DNA of 64,000 nucleotides from positions 186,001 through 250,000 of the forward strand of contig NZ_JAHKSI010000002.1 of NCBI RefSeq assembly GCF_019720915.1, written 5' to 3'. The position numbers and the translations under genes are program-made. Positions within the stretch are counted from its first letter, which is position 1; every line of letters begins with the position of its first letter. Origin of the DNA: Alkalihalobacillus sp. TS-13 (GTDB lineage: Bacteria; Bacillota; Bacilli; Bacillales; Fictibacillaceae). The notes under the pieces are model-generated. The model saw only the letters and a list, made by a program, of their open reading frames with translations. It was not told the DNA's origin and ran no database searches. Shown in pieces: positions 54,639 through 62,512 of the stretch.

Positions 54639-55499
54639 TCAACTTTCCAATGTTTTTGTTTTTTTCAGGAACTTTTTAACGAACAAAGAGATTATGTATA
54701 GCGTTCCTAGAAGGACTGAGCATGTTAAAACCAATTGCGGACCTGTCAGGGGTAGCAATTGTGCTAAATGAACAGAATAAGCTAGGAGTGAGGAAGTGAA
54801 GAACTTGGCGATGGATGCGATGATGATGAACTTTTTAAATGTGACCGCACCGATTCCAGCCCCGACACAGATAATCTCATCGGGCAGGATGGGAATAATG
54901 AAAAGGAGGACTAATATTACCGTTTCATTTCGTCCGACATAGGTTCTGTATTTTTCCAGATGTTTTTCTTTTACCAATTTCGAAATAATCTTTTGTCCTC
55001 CGTATCGTGCGATGAAGAACATAGAAATGATCCCAATGATCGTACCAAAGTAACCTAGAATGGAAGCTGAAAACGGACCGAAAACAGCACTTCCGGCACC
55101 AATGGTAACCGCTTCTGGAATGGGGAGGATAATCGGTTGAACCAGGCAGATCATGAAGAAGATCAGTTTAGCAGACGATTCATGCTCCCTCAGCACATTT
55201 TCGATTCCATGAGCATCCGTCAATGCTGCAAATTTTGTCAGATAATAAATTAGCAGTAAAATGAATACAAAAGAATTCAAAGAAATCAAAGCAACCTTGG
55301 TAACCTTCAACAACTGCCACCTTTTTAATAAAACAATCAAAGCATCAAAAAACAGAAGTACCAGCAATATACTTAAAAGACTCCATTTATAAACGGGGAG
55401 CATAGCAGGCATTGTGCTGATGAGCAAATACGCGATCAGTCCCCCCATTATCAGGTGTAAAAGGATTTCTACAGACAGTTTAGGTTTTAGTTCGATCAA
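54639..55499 (-). CDS. VTT/DedA-like membrane protein
   Basis: 286 residues from TTG at 55499, chosen because GAGGGAGAG precedes it; ATG codons at 55538 have no ribosome site. Three N-terminal helices, then a VTT (SNARE-associated) domain: QPIILPIPEAVTIGAGSAVFGPFSASILGYFGTIIGIISMFFIARYGG and LLFIIPILPDEIICVGAGIG. VTT/DedA proteins are linked to lipid scrambling and membrane homeostasis. It is divergent from a sigma factor gene with 138 bp between. Confidence 0.82.
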   Translation of the reverse strand: MIELKPKLSVEILLHLIMGGLIAYLLISTMPAMLPVYKWSLLSILLVLLFFDALIVLLKRWQLLKVTKVALISLNSFVFILLLIYYLTKFAALTDAHGIENVLREHESSAKLIFFMICLVQPIILPIPEAVTIGAGSAVFGPFSASILGYFGTIIGIISMFFIARYGGQKIISKLVKEKHLEKYRTYVGRNETVILVLLFIIPILPDEIICVGAGIGAVTFKKFIIIASIAKFFTSSLLAYSVHLAQLLPLTGPQLVLTCSVLLGTLYIISLFVKKFLKKTKTLES

Positions 55500-55637
55500 C
55501 TGATTTCTCTCCCTCGAATAGATAAGCTGGAACATCATTGTAAAGGATACAATTGTATTAAATATATTTAAACACCCGTATCTTTTTTCCTTCTTTAATC
55601 GTTATAAGTGTAGAGAGGAGCTAAAGGAGTGAGGAAA

Positions 55638-56330
55638 ATGTACGCCAGGCCTGGCATTCATGTACAAAGTGAAGATCTGCAACCGGAAGAGCTACAAGAA
55701 CTGTATTCGAAACTGAACCGCTATTGTCATTTCCTTTCCCAAAACAAGTGGGATGGCGAAGATCTTGCACAGGAAACGCTGTTCAAAGCACTACATCATT
55801 ATGGTAAGCGGAAAATTGAACTGAATGCAGCATTATTGAAAAAGATAGCCCACAATTTGTGGATGGACCAACTGCGGAAACGGAATCGTGAAGTGATTGG
55901 TTTCACACCTGAAGACACAGATGAAGAGAACAAATTCAAGGAAGAAACTACAGACCTTATAGAGCATTTGATCTCGAAGCTTACATCAAAGCAAGCGGTC
56001 ATATTTGCTTTAAAAGACGCATTCCGTTATCAAATCACTGAGATCGCTGAAATTTTCGGAATGACGGAAACAGCAGTCAAAGCGGTTTTGAGTCGAGCTA
56101 GGAAAAGACTCGCAAAGCTGTCTTCGGAAGAGGACCTGAATTCTATTCAAGAATTTGGTGACGAGGATGAGGCAGAAATGTTGAGAACCACACTCTCCGA
56201 AGCAGTTCGATCTGAGGATCCAACGGTGCTGATCCGTATCATACCGGTCCTTTTCCCTGCACAGACACAACCGAAGTTGAAACTGATGAACTTCGCCTCT
56301 CCTTCAAGCTCACTCTCGATGGCAGCTTAA
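55638..56330 (+). CDS. ECF-like sigma factor with C-terminal extension ending -LSMAA
   Basis: 230 residues from ATG at 55638, eight bases after AAAGGAG. Region 2 is [31 protein letters not shown]; region 4 is [31 protein letters not shown] (to about residue 165). A 65-residue acidic extension follows and the protein ends [10 protein letters not shown]-terminal hydrophobic-Ala-Ala is the kind of tail read by ClpX (ssrA tags end LAA). The next gene, 26 bp away, is a ClpP paralogue. No anti-sigma gene is adjacent. Confidence 0.87.
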   Translation: MYARPGIHVQSEDLQPEELQELYSKLNRYCHFLSQNKWDGEDLAQETLFKALHHYGKRKIELNAALLKKIAHNLWMDQLRKRNREVIGFTPEDTDEENKFKEETTDLIEHLISKLTSKQAVIFALKDAFRYQITEIAEIFGMTETAVKAVLSRARKRLAKLSSEEDLNSIQEFGDEDEAEMLRTTLSEAVRSEDPTVLIRIIPVLFPAQTQPKLKLMNFASPSSSLSMAA

Positions 56331-56356
56331 GCTGTAGACGAAGGAGGAAAAAAAGT

Positions 56357-56941
56357 ATGGCAACCATTCCTTATGTTATTGAACAATCCAACCACGGAGA
56401 GCGTTCCTACGATATATATTCACGATTACTGAAAGACAGGATCATCATGGTAAGTGATGAAATCAATGATCATATGGCGAACAGCATCGTCGCGCAATTG
56501 TTGTTTCTTGCGGCTGATGATTCGGATAAAGATATCTCGCTTTACATCAACAGTCCCGGCGGCTCCACTTCAGCGGGGTTTGCAATCTTCGATACGATGC
56601 AATATATCAAACCCGACATCAGCACGATCTGTACCGGCATGGCGGCTTCATTCGGCGCAATGCTCTTGTTAGCAGGGACTAAAGGAAAAAGGTATGCGCT
56701 CCCCAACAGCGAAATCATGCTCCATCAACCGCTTGGAGGTGCGCGCGGGCAAGCGACCGATATCGAAATTTCCGCTAAAAGGATTTTGAAGTTACGCGAA
56801 CATTTGAATCGCATCATTGCTGAACGTACCGGTCAACCAGTCGAAAAAGTCGCAATCGATACGGACCGAGACTATTTCTTAAGTGCTGAAGAATCGAAGG
56901 AGTACGGGATCATTGACGAGATCATTCAGCCGAAAAAGTAA
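56357..56941 (+). CDS. clpP: ClpP protease subunit (paralogue)
   Basis: 194 residues from ATG at 56357 behind GGAGG. The chain is full length and the triad is intact: Ser98 in [11 protein letters not shown], His123 in MLHQPLGG, Asp172 in DTDRDYF. The N-terminus ([22 protein letters not shown]) keeps the axial-loop residues and it should form a normal heptameric ring. Several changes from the housekeeping protein ([27 protein letters not shown]) and its place in an operon with a sigma gene argue that it is a second ClpP with a special role. Confidence 0.93.
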   Translation: MATIPYVIEQSNHGERSYDIYSRLLKDRIIMVSDEINDHMANSIVAQLLFLAADDSDKDISLYINSPGGSTSAGFAIFDTMQYIKPDISTICTGMAASFGAMLLLAGTKGKRYALPNSEIMLHQPLGGARGQATDIEISAKRILKLREHLNRIIAERTGQPVEKVAIDTDRDYFLSAEESKEYGIIDEIIQPKK

Positions 56942-57030
56942 TAAAGAAAACTTGGCAAAGCCAAGCCTTAGCGTAGGCTGAGCCTTAGTTGCCCTTATAT
57001 TGAAGAAAGTATTATACTTTCTTTAAATGC
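56942..57030. repeat. R4 repeat, copy a
   Basis: TAAAGAAAACTTGGCAAAGCC at the left; inside, CTTGGC/GCCAAG and the palindrome AAGAAAGTAT-T-ATACTTTCTT. About 90 bp shared with 60495-60591 with few changes. It lies just after the clpP stop. Confidence 0.75.
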
Positions 57031-57039
57031 AAGCAAAGA

Positions 57040-57066
57040 AACGGCAGTCATCTGGCTGCCGTTTTT
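57040..57066 (+). terminator. Terminator of the sigma-clpP operon
   Basis: AACGGCAG pairs with CTGCCGTT around TCATCTGG, followed by TTTC. Confidence 0.8.
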
Positions 57067-57077
57067 CTAATTGTGGA

Positions 57078-57230
57078 TCATTTCTTTTTTTGAGCTGCTT
57101 CAAATGCGAGTCCAAGCGCTATACCGATTCCGATACCAATCGCAATATTATCGAACATTACACCGATTAAGACACCTATGACCGTTCCAATCACTATTCC
57201 ACTGCTGAATATTGATTTTTTTCTAGACAA
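57078..57230 (-). CDS. 50-residue glycine-zipper-like membrane protein
   Basis: TTG at 57230 behind AAAGGATGGTG, stop TGA at 57080-57078. It reads SRKKSIFSSGIVIGTVIGVL then IGVMFDNIAIGIGIGIALGLAFEAAQKKK: two short hydrophobic stretches with Gly every fourth residue between basic ends. Glycine-zipper pieces of this size insert in or attach to the membrane. It lies 13 bp after the SRPBCC gene on the same strand and is probably co-transcribed. Confidence 0.65.
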   Translation of the reverse strand: MSRKKSIFSSGIVIGTVIGVLIGVMFDNIAIGIGIGIALGLAFEAAQKKK

Positions 57231-57243
57231 AACACACCATCCT

Positions 57244-57642
57244 TTATGTCATCTGTTCTAGCAATTGTTTTAGTGTCTCAAGATCTTGTTGGACTTGATC
57301 GAGATCCTGATTAAATTGCCCTTCCGACATCATTGGTTGCTGGAAGGCGGTGAATATCACTTCACACCCCGTTCCGTTCGGTATGATCCGCATCGGTACA
57401 ATGATCGATTCGTCTGGGGAGGGCGTAACAAAGTGATCAACGATACCGAATTCATTACGATCGACAAACCTGATATTCATCGGTCCATCACGCGTCTCAG
57501 CAATCCACTGGTCATTGACTTTTTTCACCGATTCGAAAAAAGACCACTGCGGCAAATTTTCAGGGTTCGAAATGAATTCATAAGCTTTGTTGACACTGCA
57601 ATCGATCGATATGGATAACGTTTTGGAATTCATCAAAGTCAC
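57244..57642 (-). CDS. SRPBCC-family protein
   Basis: 132 residues from GTG at 57642 with GAAGGACG upstream (an ATG at 57633 is an alternative). It starts KTLSISIDCSVNKAYEFISNPENLPQWSFFESV, the polyketide-cyclase-like opening, and ends with a helix FNQDLDQVQQDLETLKQLLEQM. Ligand-binding helix-grip fold; no ligand can be proposed. Downstream is the small glycine-rich membrane protein. Confidence 0.85.
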   Translation of the reverse strand: MTLMNSKTLSISIDCSVNKAYEFISNPENLPQWSFFESVKKVNDQWIAETRDGPMNIRFVDRNEFGIVDHFVTPSPDESIIVPMRIIPNGTGCEVIFTAFQQPMMSEGQFNQDLDQVQQDLETLKQLLEQMT

Positions 57643-57698
57643 TTTGTCACGTCCTTCTTTTAAAATTTGGCTTTGTTAGTTTTTTCTGTTGGTTTCTA

Positions 57699-58125
57699 CG
57701 AAATTCACTCCCTTTCCGCGGGATGGAGAAAAGCGGAAGCGACCAGGTTAGGCACGTAGGTCACTGGAAAGCTGACGAGGAGGTTGTCGCCGCCGCAGGA
57801 AGTTTGAAGTGATCCAAGTGACTGGTCGCTGAGCTGGACATCACTTCCTTGCATTTACCTACTTCCGCAAGCCTCCTCACTTGCACAGGATGTCAACACA
57901 AAAATGTAATCATTTTCGTGTCTGCGATGAGAATTCTTAGAAGCTTTCCTTATGCTGGCTTCGACGTTCACCACAGGACGTACTTGTACAGGATGTACTG
58001 ACTTCGACGTTCACCATAGGACGTGGTGGTATTTAGTCGAAGTTCATTAATATAGTCGAAGATCCTTTTAAAAACGGCGGGTTCTCGCCTGGTTCGCTGT
58101 TCCCGCAGGAGTGGCGTGAATTTCG
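57699..58125. repeat. R1 long-hairpin repeat, copy D (expanded)
   Basis: Begins CGAAATTCACTCCCTTTCCG and ends AGGAGTGGCGTGAATTTCG. It has GGTTAGGCACGTAGGTCAC, the GGAAGTTTGAAGTGATCC hairpin module and ACTTCGACGTTCACCA like copy C, plus a segment (TGCGATGAGAATTCTTAGAA) shared with copy B but absent from C. Confidence 0.85.
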
Positions 58126-58170
58126 AATTAAAATCAACAAAATCCTTTAACAGAGTCTATAATTTAAGGC

Positions 58171-58998
58171 CTATAAAACTTTATCTGTTTCTTGCAGACC
58201 TGCTGCTTTCAGGGCTTTTTCAAGGTCATCGAAGCGGGAAATGTATACTACTCTACCGTCTTTGACTTTAATGACTGAAGCGACATTCGCCTCTCCGGCA
58301 CTTCGTCCTTCTTGTCCCTTCCATGTCGCAAGTTGTTCATAAACTAAAGAACCCTTTCTTCCATAGATCGATAATGTTTCAAGATTCAGACCTGTTCGCT
58401 CCAACCATTCCACCAACAGTACTTTTCCATAACCAGAGCCTCTTGGTCCTGATATTTCGATTGTTGGTGAAGTCATTTCCAATAGTGCATCGACATCTTG
58501 CTCATTGCATAGATCAATCCATTTATCAGCCACATTGATTTCTTCTTCGATATATTTATCTTCCTCTTCTTCTTTTTCCCTTAAGAAAATGGCCATTTCT
58601 TCATCAAAGGAGTAGTTGAAGGTGACTGAAAATGCATCCGATTCACTTGATTCAACATTGATGACACCATCGATCCCTTTAAGGTCGCCAGTTCCTGATT
58701 GCGGAATCACTTTCTGGGTAGAAGTCAGGACTCCATCTTCAAAGGTACCATCATGTTCTAATACAAAGCTGCCGATCCGATTCCCGATACTTCCTGTGAA
58801 ACGCTCTAGTCCATAAACTGTGGCGGATGTTTCAGTAAAATAACATTTCAATTCTTCCAAAATACCTTCACCTTGAAGATCGCCTTCATAGCTCATTTCA
58901 AAATGACCTTTCGTCAGCTTAGGTCCACCTTTCAAGTCACTGTATGGGATTTCACTTCCCCGTTTTATTTTTATGATCGATGTAGCTTGTCCATCCAT
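58171..58998 (-). CDS. Two-domain protein: DUF3224-like plus SnoaL-like
   Basis: 275 residues from ATG at 58998, nine bases after GGGGAGG. Residues 1-130 resemble the DUF3224 barrel (KGHFEMSYEGDLQGEG..., SFVLEHDGTFEDGVLTSTQKVIPQSGTGDLKGIDG). A Glu-rich linker (EKEEEEDKYIEEE) leads to an NTF2/SnoaL-like domain (ADKWIDLCNEQDVDALLEMTSPTIEISGPRG ... VIKVKDGRVVYISRFDDL). Both halves are small-ligand folds usually found alone. Single gene; the fusion is the notable feature. Confidence 0.72.
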   Translation of the reverse strand: MDGQATSIIKIKRGSEIPYSDLKGGPKLTKGHFEMSYEGDLQGEGILEELKCYFTETSATVYGLERFTGSIGNRIGSFVLEHDGTFEDGVLTSTQKVIPQSGTGDLKGIDGVINVESSESDAFSVTFNYSFDEEMAIFLREKEEEEDKYIEEEINVADKWIDLCNEQDVDALLEMTSPTIEISGPRGSGYGKVLLVEWLERTGLNLETLSIYGRKGSLVYEQLATWKGQEGRSAGEANVASVIKVKDGRVVYISRFDDLEKALKAAGLQETDKVL

Positions 58999-59214
58999 AG
59001 TCAAAAACCTCCCCTTTGATATTAAAAAAACTTAAACGTAATCGACGATTTGATAAATATGATAAGAGGCAGGATGTAATCTCTGCTTTTTTCGCCTCCC
59101 TATAGTAATTCGGAGAGAGTGAAAGCATTTCGGCATAACTATGGTAATTTTTTCGTAAAAATCGTCGCCCCTTTCAATTATTCGATTTTTGAAAGGATTT
59201 TCCTTTCCTTTTGA

Positions 59215-59247
59215 AATAAAAAGAACGTCATCTCTTGTCGGATGACG
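59215..59247 (-). terminator. Terminator of the alcohol dehydrogenase gene
   Basis: CGTCATC (59226-59232) pairs with GATGACG (59241-59247), and the minus strand continues TTCTTTTTATTT. Confidence 0.8.
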
Positions 59248-59257
59248 CCCTTTCGTA

Positions 59258-60421
59258 TTAATTGTCCAAATAGGCTTTTTGAAAAAGCTGCAAGTAATTC
59301 TTCTTGTTGATTTCCCTTGCATTGCTCGGGGTTGATCCATTGTTGTACGCAGATTCAGCTAAGTAATCGAAATCTTCTTCTTTCACTTCAGATAGTGACG
59401 CAAAGGAAGGAATAGAAATATCTTCAGCCAGTTGCTTCATTTCGTTCACCAATAAATTTGCCGCTGCTTGATCCGGATCGGATTCTTTTGCAATACCGAT
59501 TGTTCTTGCAATCGTTGCATGTTTCTCGATTTCCACTTCTGCATTATATCCAACAATATAAGGCAGGAACATCGAATTCGCGACCCCATGCGGCGTATCG
59601 TATAAGCCGCCGATTGCTTCAGCCATACAATGGACGGAGGCCACATCCGCATGTGAAAACGCCATGCCTGCAATTGTAGACCCAATCATCATGTTGTACC
59701 GCGCTTCCTGATCCTCCCCATTTTTCACAGCCCGTCGCAAATAAGGATAGATATGCTTCATTGCTTGTAGGGCAAGTCCATCAGCAATCGGATTCGAAAG
59801 CTTGCATGTATATGCCTCAATCGCATGAACGAGAGCATCCATTCCAGTCGATGCCGTCAAATGCGGCGGGAGTTTATATGTAAGTTCAGGATCGACAATC
59901 GCCAGTACTGGTGCGATTTGCACTGCCTTGATGGTGAATTTTATTTTACGATCCGTATCGGTTATGACAGAAGAACGCGTCACTTCCGCTCCTGTTCCAG
60001 CCGTGGTTGGGATGACGATAAGCGGGGCTACCCCATCTGGAACGTTATCGCGTCCCGCATAATCCTGCGGCCCGCCACCATGGCTTTTAATTATCGCAAT
60101 TGCTTTGGCTGAATCGATGACAGAACCGCCGCCTATAGCTAAAATTGCGTCAGCACGGAAATCCAGTGCCGCTTTTCCCCCAACGATACAATCCGCATCT
60201 TTTGGGTTCGGTTTCACCTGGTTGAAGACCTTGGTTACATAACCTTCTATTTTCAAAATTTGTTCCAGCTTCGCAACAAAACCGACTTGTTCAATTCCAG
60301 GATCTGTGACAATGAAGATCCTTTTTCCTTTCACGGCACCCTGCAAGTATGCCCCTGTTTCAGTAAAGACGCCATTACCAGCCTCGATTTTCGTCGGAAG
60401 GTTAAATTCCACAGTTTTCAT
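59258..60421 (-). CDS. Iron-containing alcohol dehydrogenase
   Basis: 387 residues from ATG at 60421 behind GGGGGAATG. NAD(P) site AILAIGGGSVIDSAKAIAI; PTTAGTGAEVTRSSVI is the second family block; the metal ligands are in MDALVHAIEAY and FSHADVASVHCMAEAIGGLYDTPHGVANS (two His). The length and motifs match group III alcohol dehydrogenases, which use short-chain alcohols, butanol or 1,3-propanediol-type substrates. Single gene with its own terminator. Substrate unknown. Confidence 0.93.
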   Translation of the reverse strand: MKTVEFNLPTKIEAGNGVFTETGAYLQGAVKGKRIFIVTDPGIEQVGFVAKLEQILKIEGYVTKVFNQVKPNPKDADCIVGGKAALDFRADAILAIGGGSVIDSAKAIAIIKSHGGGPQDYAGRDNVPDGVAPLIVIPTTAGTGAEVTRSSVITDTDRKIKFTIKAVQIAPVLAIVDPELTYKLPPHLTASTGMDALVHAIEAYTCKLSNPIADGLALQAMKHIYPYLRRAVKNGEDQEARYNMMIGSTIAGMAFSHADVASVHCMAEAIGGLYDTPHGVANSMFLPYIVGYNAEVEIEKHATIARTIGIAKESDPDQAAANLLVNEMKQLAEDISIPSFASLSEVKEEDFDYLAESAYNNGSTPSNAREINKKNYLQLFQKAYLDN

Positions 60422-60494
60422 CCAGCATTCCCCCTATCTTATTCTTCCTTTTATGATAATTGAAAATTCAATCAATTGATAATAAAGTGCTTAC

Positions 60495-60591
60495 TAAAGA
60501 AAACTTGGCAAAGCCGAGCCTTAGCGAATAGCTGAGCCATTTTTGCACTTATACTGAAGAAAATATTTATACTTTCTTTAAATGTGGTTTT
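60495..60591. repeat. R4 repeat, copy b
   Basis: TAAAGAAAACTTGGCAAAGCC, then GAGCCTTAGCG, TGAAGAAAATATTTATACTT and TCTTTAAATG. It is directly followed by R1 copy E. Confidence 0.75.
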
Positions 60592-60620
60592 GTTAAAAAG
60601 TGATGCTGAGTTTGATTGAA

Positions 60621-60716
60621 GCGAAGTTTGCGACACTCCTGCGGAAATAGCGAGCCAGGCGATACCCCGCAGAGAGGAACTCGTGAGGAGGCTTGCGGAA
60701 AGGGAGTGAATTTCGC
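60621..60716. repeat. R1 long-hairpin repeat, copy E (minimal)
   Basis: GCGAAGTTTGCGACACTCCTG, GCGAGCCAGGCGATACCCC, GAACTCGTGAGGAGGCTTGC and GGGAGTGAATTTCGC. Reverse orientation to copy A and with no inner modules; with A it defines the 95-110-bp core. Confidence 0.8.
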
Positions 60717-60752
60717 AAAAATCAATAATAAAGTATAACAAAGCCTTAAATG

Positions 60753-60783
60753 AAAAAAGACCGGCAATCATAGTGACTGCCGG
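60753..60783 (-). terminator. Terminator of the 60788 gene
   Basis: CCGGCA (60761-60766) pairs with TGCCGG (60778-60783); the minus strand continues TCTTTTTTC. Confidence 0.75.
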
Positions 60784-60787
60784 CGGA

Positions 60788-60976
60788 TTATTTACAACTG
60801 CTTTTTACTTTTTCGAATTCTTCTTCAAAATAAAAAGTGCTTGGATGTTCCTCAACAATATAAGAGAATCTCTTCATGTTTTTCACATATTGCCATTTTC
60901 TTATGGTCACGGATTCGCCAGTCTTTTGGATTTTGACAACTTCACCAGTTTTGAATAGGTTGTTTGAATGTTTCAA
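60788..60976 (-). CDS. Unidentified 62-residue protein
   Basis: TTG at 60976 lies six to eight bases after AAGGGGAGTG; the open frame goes on to 61015 but that part overlaps the ribosome site. The protein reads KHSNNLFKTGEVVKIQ, then GESVTIRKWQYVKNMKRFSY and IVEEHPSTFYFEEEFEK, suggesting a small five-strand beta barrel such as an SH3-like fold. No membrane segment. Similar short proteins occur in Bacillus but I do not recognise the family. Confidence 0.65.
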   Translation of the reverse strand: MKHSNNLFKTGEVVKIQKTGESVTIRKWQYVKNMKRFSYIVEEHPSTFYFEEEFEKVKSSCK

Positions 60977-61016
60977 ACGTTCACTCCCCTTCAGTTCCAT
61001 TATACCATAAAGCATT

Positions 61017-61099
61017 AAAGTTCTTCAGTACTCCCTTTCGTTCTGTTCGACAATTTAACAGGAAGTTCAACATTTATTGTCTGCCCTGCAGTTGATCTA
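61017..61099. other. Promoter region of the 60788 gene
   Basis: Spacer; nothing firm on the minus strand. Confidence 0.3.
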
Positions 61100-61170
61100 T
61101 GCTATAATGAATTCACCATTTAATTTTTCCTGAACATATCGGGCTGGCACAATTGTGTCAGCCCCTTTTA
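61100..61170 (+). ncRNA. Possible very short RNA: extended -10 promoter and terminator
   Basis: TGCTATAAT (61100-61108) is an extended -10 box. About 32 bp later GGGCTGGCAC pairs with GTGTCAGCCC, followed by CTTTTATTT. A transcript from here would be about 50 nt with no coding sequence. No clear -35 box. It could also be a leftover R2 end, since GGGCTGG and GTGTCAG occur in R2. Confidence 0.35.
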
Positions 61171-61225
61171 TTTGTGTTTTACATATATGAACGATAATTA
61201 CTTTTGAAAAAGGAGAAAGTTTAAA

Positions 61226-61508
61226 CGAAAGTCGCGACACTTCTGGGAGAACTAGACGAACCATGTTTTTAGTTAACGGACATCAGAGCCGTTAATTGTG
61301 AACAAAATCAGTGTTTCTGAATTTTAACGGACACCACAGCCGTTATTTGCGGACAAAGCAGCTGATTTTCTATGAAATTTGCGAAATAAGGTCCCTGGTG
61401 TCCGTTAGGTTTGTAAAATACCATGATTTTAGTCAAATAAGGGCTCCTGTGTCCGTTAACGGATGGCCAGGTTGAAGAGCCTTGCGGTTCCACAGTGAAT
61501 TTCGCTAA
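61226..61508. repeat. R1 copy F, degenerate, split by R3
   Basis: Left end CGAAAGTCGCGACACTTCTG with GACGAACC, right end GAGCCTTGCGGTTCCACAGTGAATTTCGC correspond to the two halves of copy E. About 190 bp of R3 units lie between them. Confidence 0.6.
61272..61464. repeat. R3 repeat cluster inside R1 copy F
   Basis: Direct units TTAACGGACATCAGAGCCG and TTAACGGACACCACAGCCG, then inverted ends CTGGTGTCCGTTAGG and CTGTGTCCGTTAACGG. Arrangement equals that at 10270-10455 (two units in each direction). Confidence 0.75.
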
Positions 61509-61542
61509 AATCCATATACTTCAAACATCACCTTAAAAGCAC

Positions 61543-61571
61543 AAAAAAACAGACCCTGTTAAGGATCTGTT
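61543..61571 (-). terminator. Terminator of the cold-shock gene
   Basis: AACAGACCC and GGATCTGTT form a stem; the minus strand ends TTTTTTTG. Confidence 0.8.
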
Positions 61572-61589
61572 TTGAGTTCAACTTTTTAT

Positions 61590-61790
61590 TTAGGCTTTTT
61601 GTACGTTTGAAGCTTGAGGTCCACGTTGGCCTTCTTCAACTTCAAAAGTAACTTCTTGACCTTCGTCTAAAGATTTGAATCCTTCTGCTTGGATAGCTGA
61701 AAAGTGAACGAATACGTCGTCTGCACCTTCACGCTCGATGAATCCAAAACCTTTTTCTGCGTTAAACCATTTTACTTTACCATGTTCCAT
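61590..61790 (-). CDS. Cold-shock protein (CspA family)
   Basis: 66 residues from ATG at 61790 behind [39 protein letters not shown] has both RNA-binding motifs (KGFGFI and VFVHF). It is a five-strand OB-fold RNA chaperone, expressed strongly on cold shock or generally. The leader upstream is about 120 nt or more and AT-rich, fitting the long leaders of csp genes, though no cold-shock box was identified. Confidence 0.97.
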   Translation of the reverse strand: MEHGKVKWFNAEKGFGFIEREGADDVFVHFSAIQAEGFKSLDEGQEVTFEVEEGQRGPQASNVQKA

Positions 61791-61979
61791 TTTTGTTGCC
61801 TCCTAGTGCTCATTGCACAATGTTTTTCATATTCTTGCTCAGAACTAGACGTAAAGTGTTACACTTTTAACTATCCAATGATCGAACAAAAATAACTGTT
61901 TTAATAATAGCAGTTTGTTCATGAATAAGCAAGTCATTTACTAAAGTACCCATGATTTGTAATGTTTGTAATCTTTGTG

Positions 61980-62435
61980 TTACGAAACTTCATACTTCAT
62001 CAGTGGAAGCTTTCTGTCCGCAAAAACGGTTGAAGGTGTTTCTCCGATTTTAACGGCACCCATTTTTTCGTAAAATCCCATTGCATGTGGGTCGCTGTCA
62101 ATCGTGAAGCTCCTGATGTCCAATTCGTTCGCTCGGTGGACGACATGAGACCAAAGCTGCCTTCCATAACCTTCTCCTATGAATCCAGGATTGAGATACA
62201 TGAAATCCAGGGCAGCCTGTCCATTTTTGATGACAAAGGCAAAGAATCCAAGGACCTTGCTGTTGTCCTCAAGCACATATACATTGTTCTTTTCGATATA
62301 TTTTTCACTTAACGTAAGTGCATCGCGACAGGCTAGAATGAACTCTTCCGAATAGTCCCACTGGGCTTTTGAAAGTAAGGCAAGATCACTTAAAAGCTGA
62401 GCTTCTTCAGGCTTTGCCCTTCTGATCGCCGCCAT
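61980..62435 (-). CDS. GNAT N-acetyltransferase
   Basis: 151 residues from ATG at 62435 behind AAAGGAG; the frame extends to 62453 but upstream of that site. The acetyl-CoA loop is FMYLNPGFIGEGYGRQLWSHVV, and RSFTIDSDPHAMGFYEKMGAVKIGETPS is the final helix and strand. Typical single-domain GNAT of unknown substrate; it stands alone. Confidence 0.88.
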   Translation of the reverse strand: MAAIRRAKPEEAQLLSDLALLSKAQWDYSEEFILACRDALTLSEKYIEKNNVYVLEDNSKVLGFFAFVIKNGQAALDFMYLNPGFIGEGYGRQLWSHVVHRANELDIRSFTIDSDPHAMGFYEKMGAVKIGETPSTVFADRKLPLMKYEVS

Positions 62436-62512
62436 AAATATGGCTCCTTTCATTGTTTTACTAGAATTCTTTCGGGATAGTGTTCGGAATTCCTTTTTTC
62501 ATTATGTTTTGT

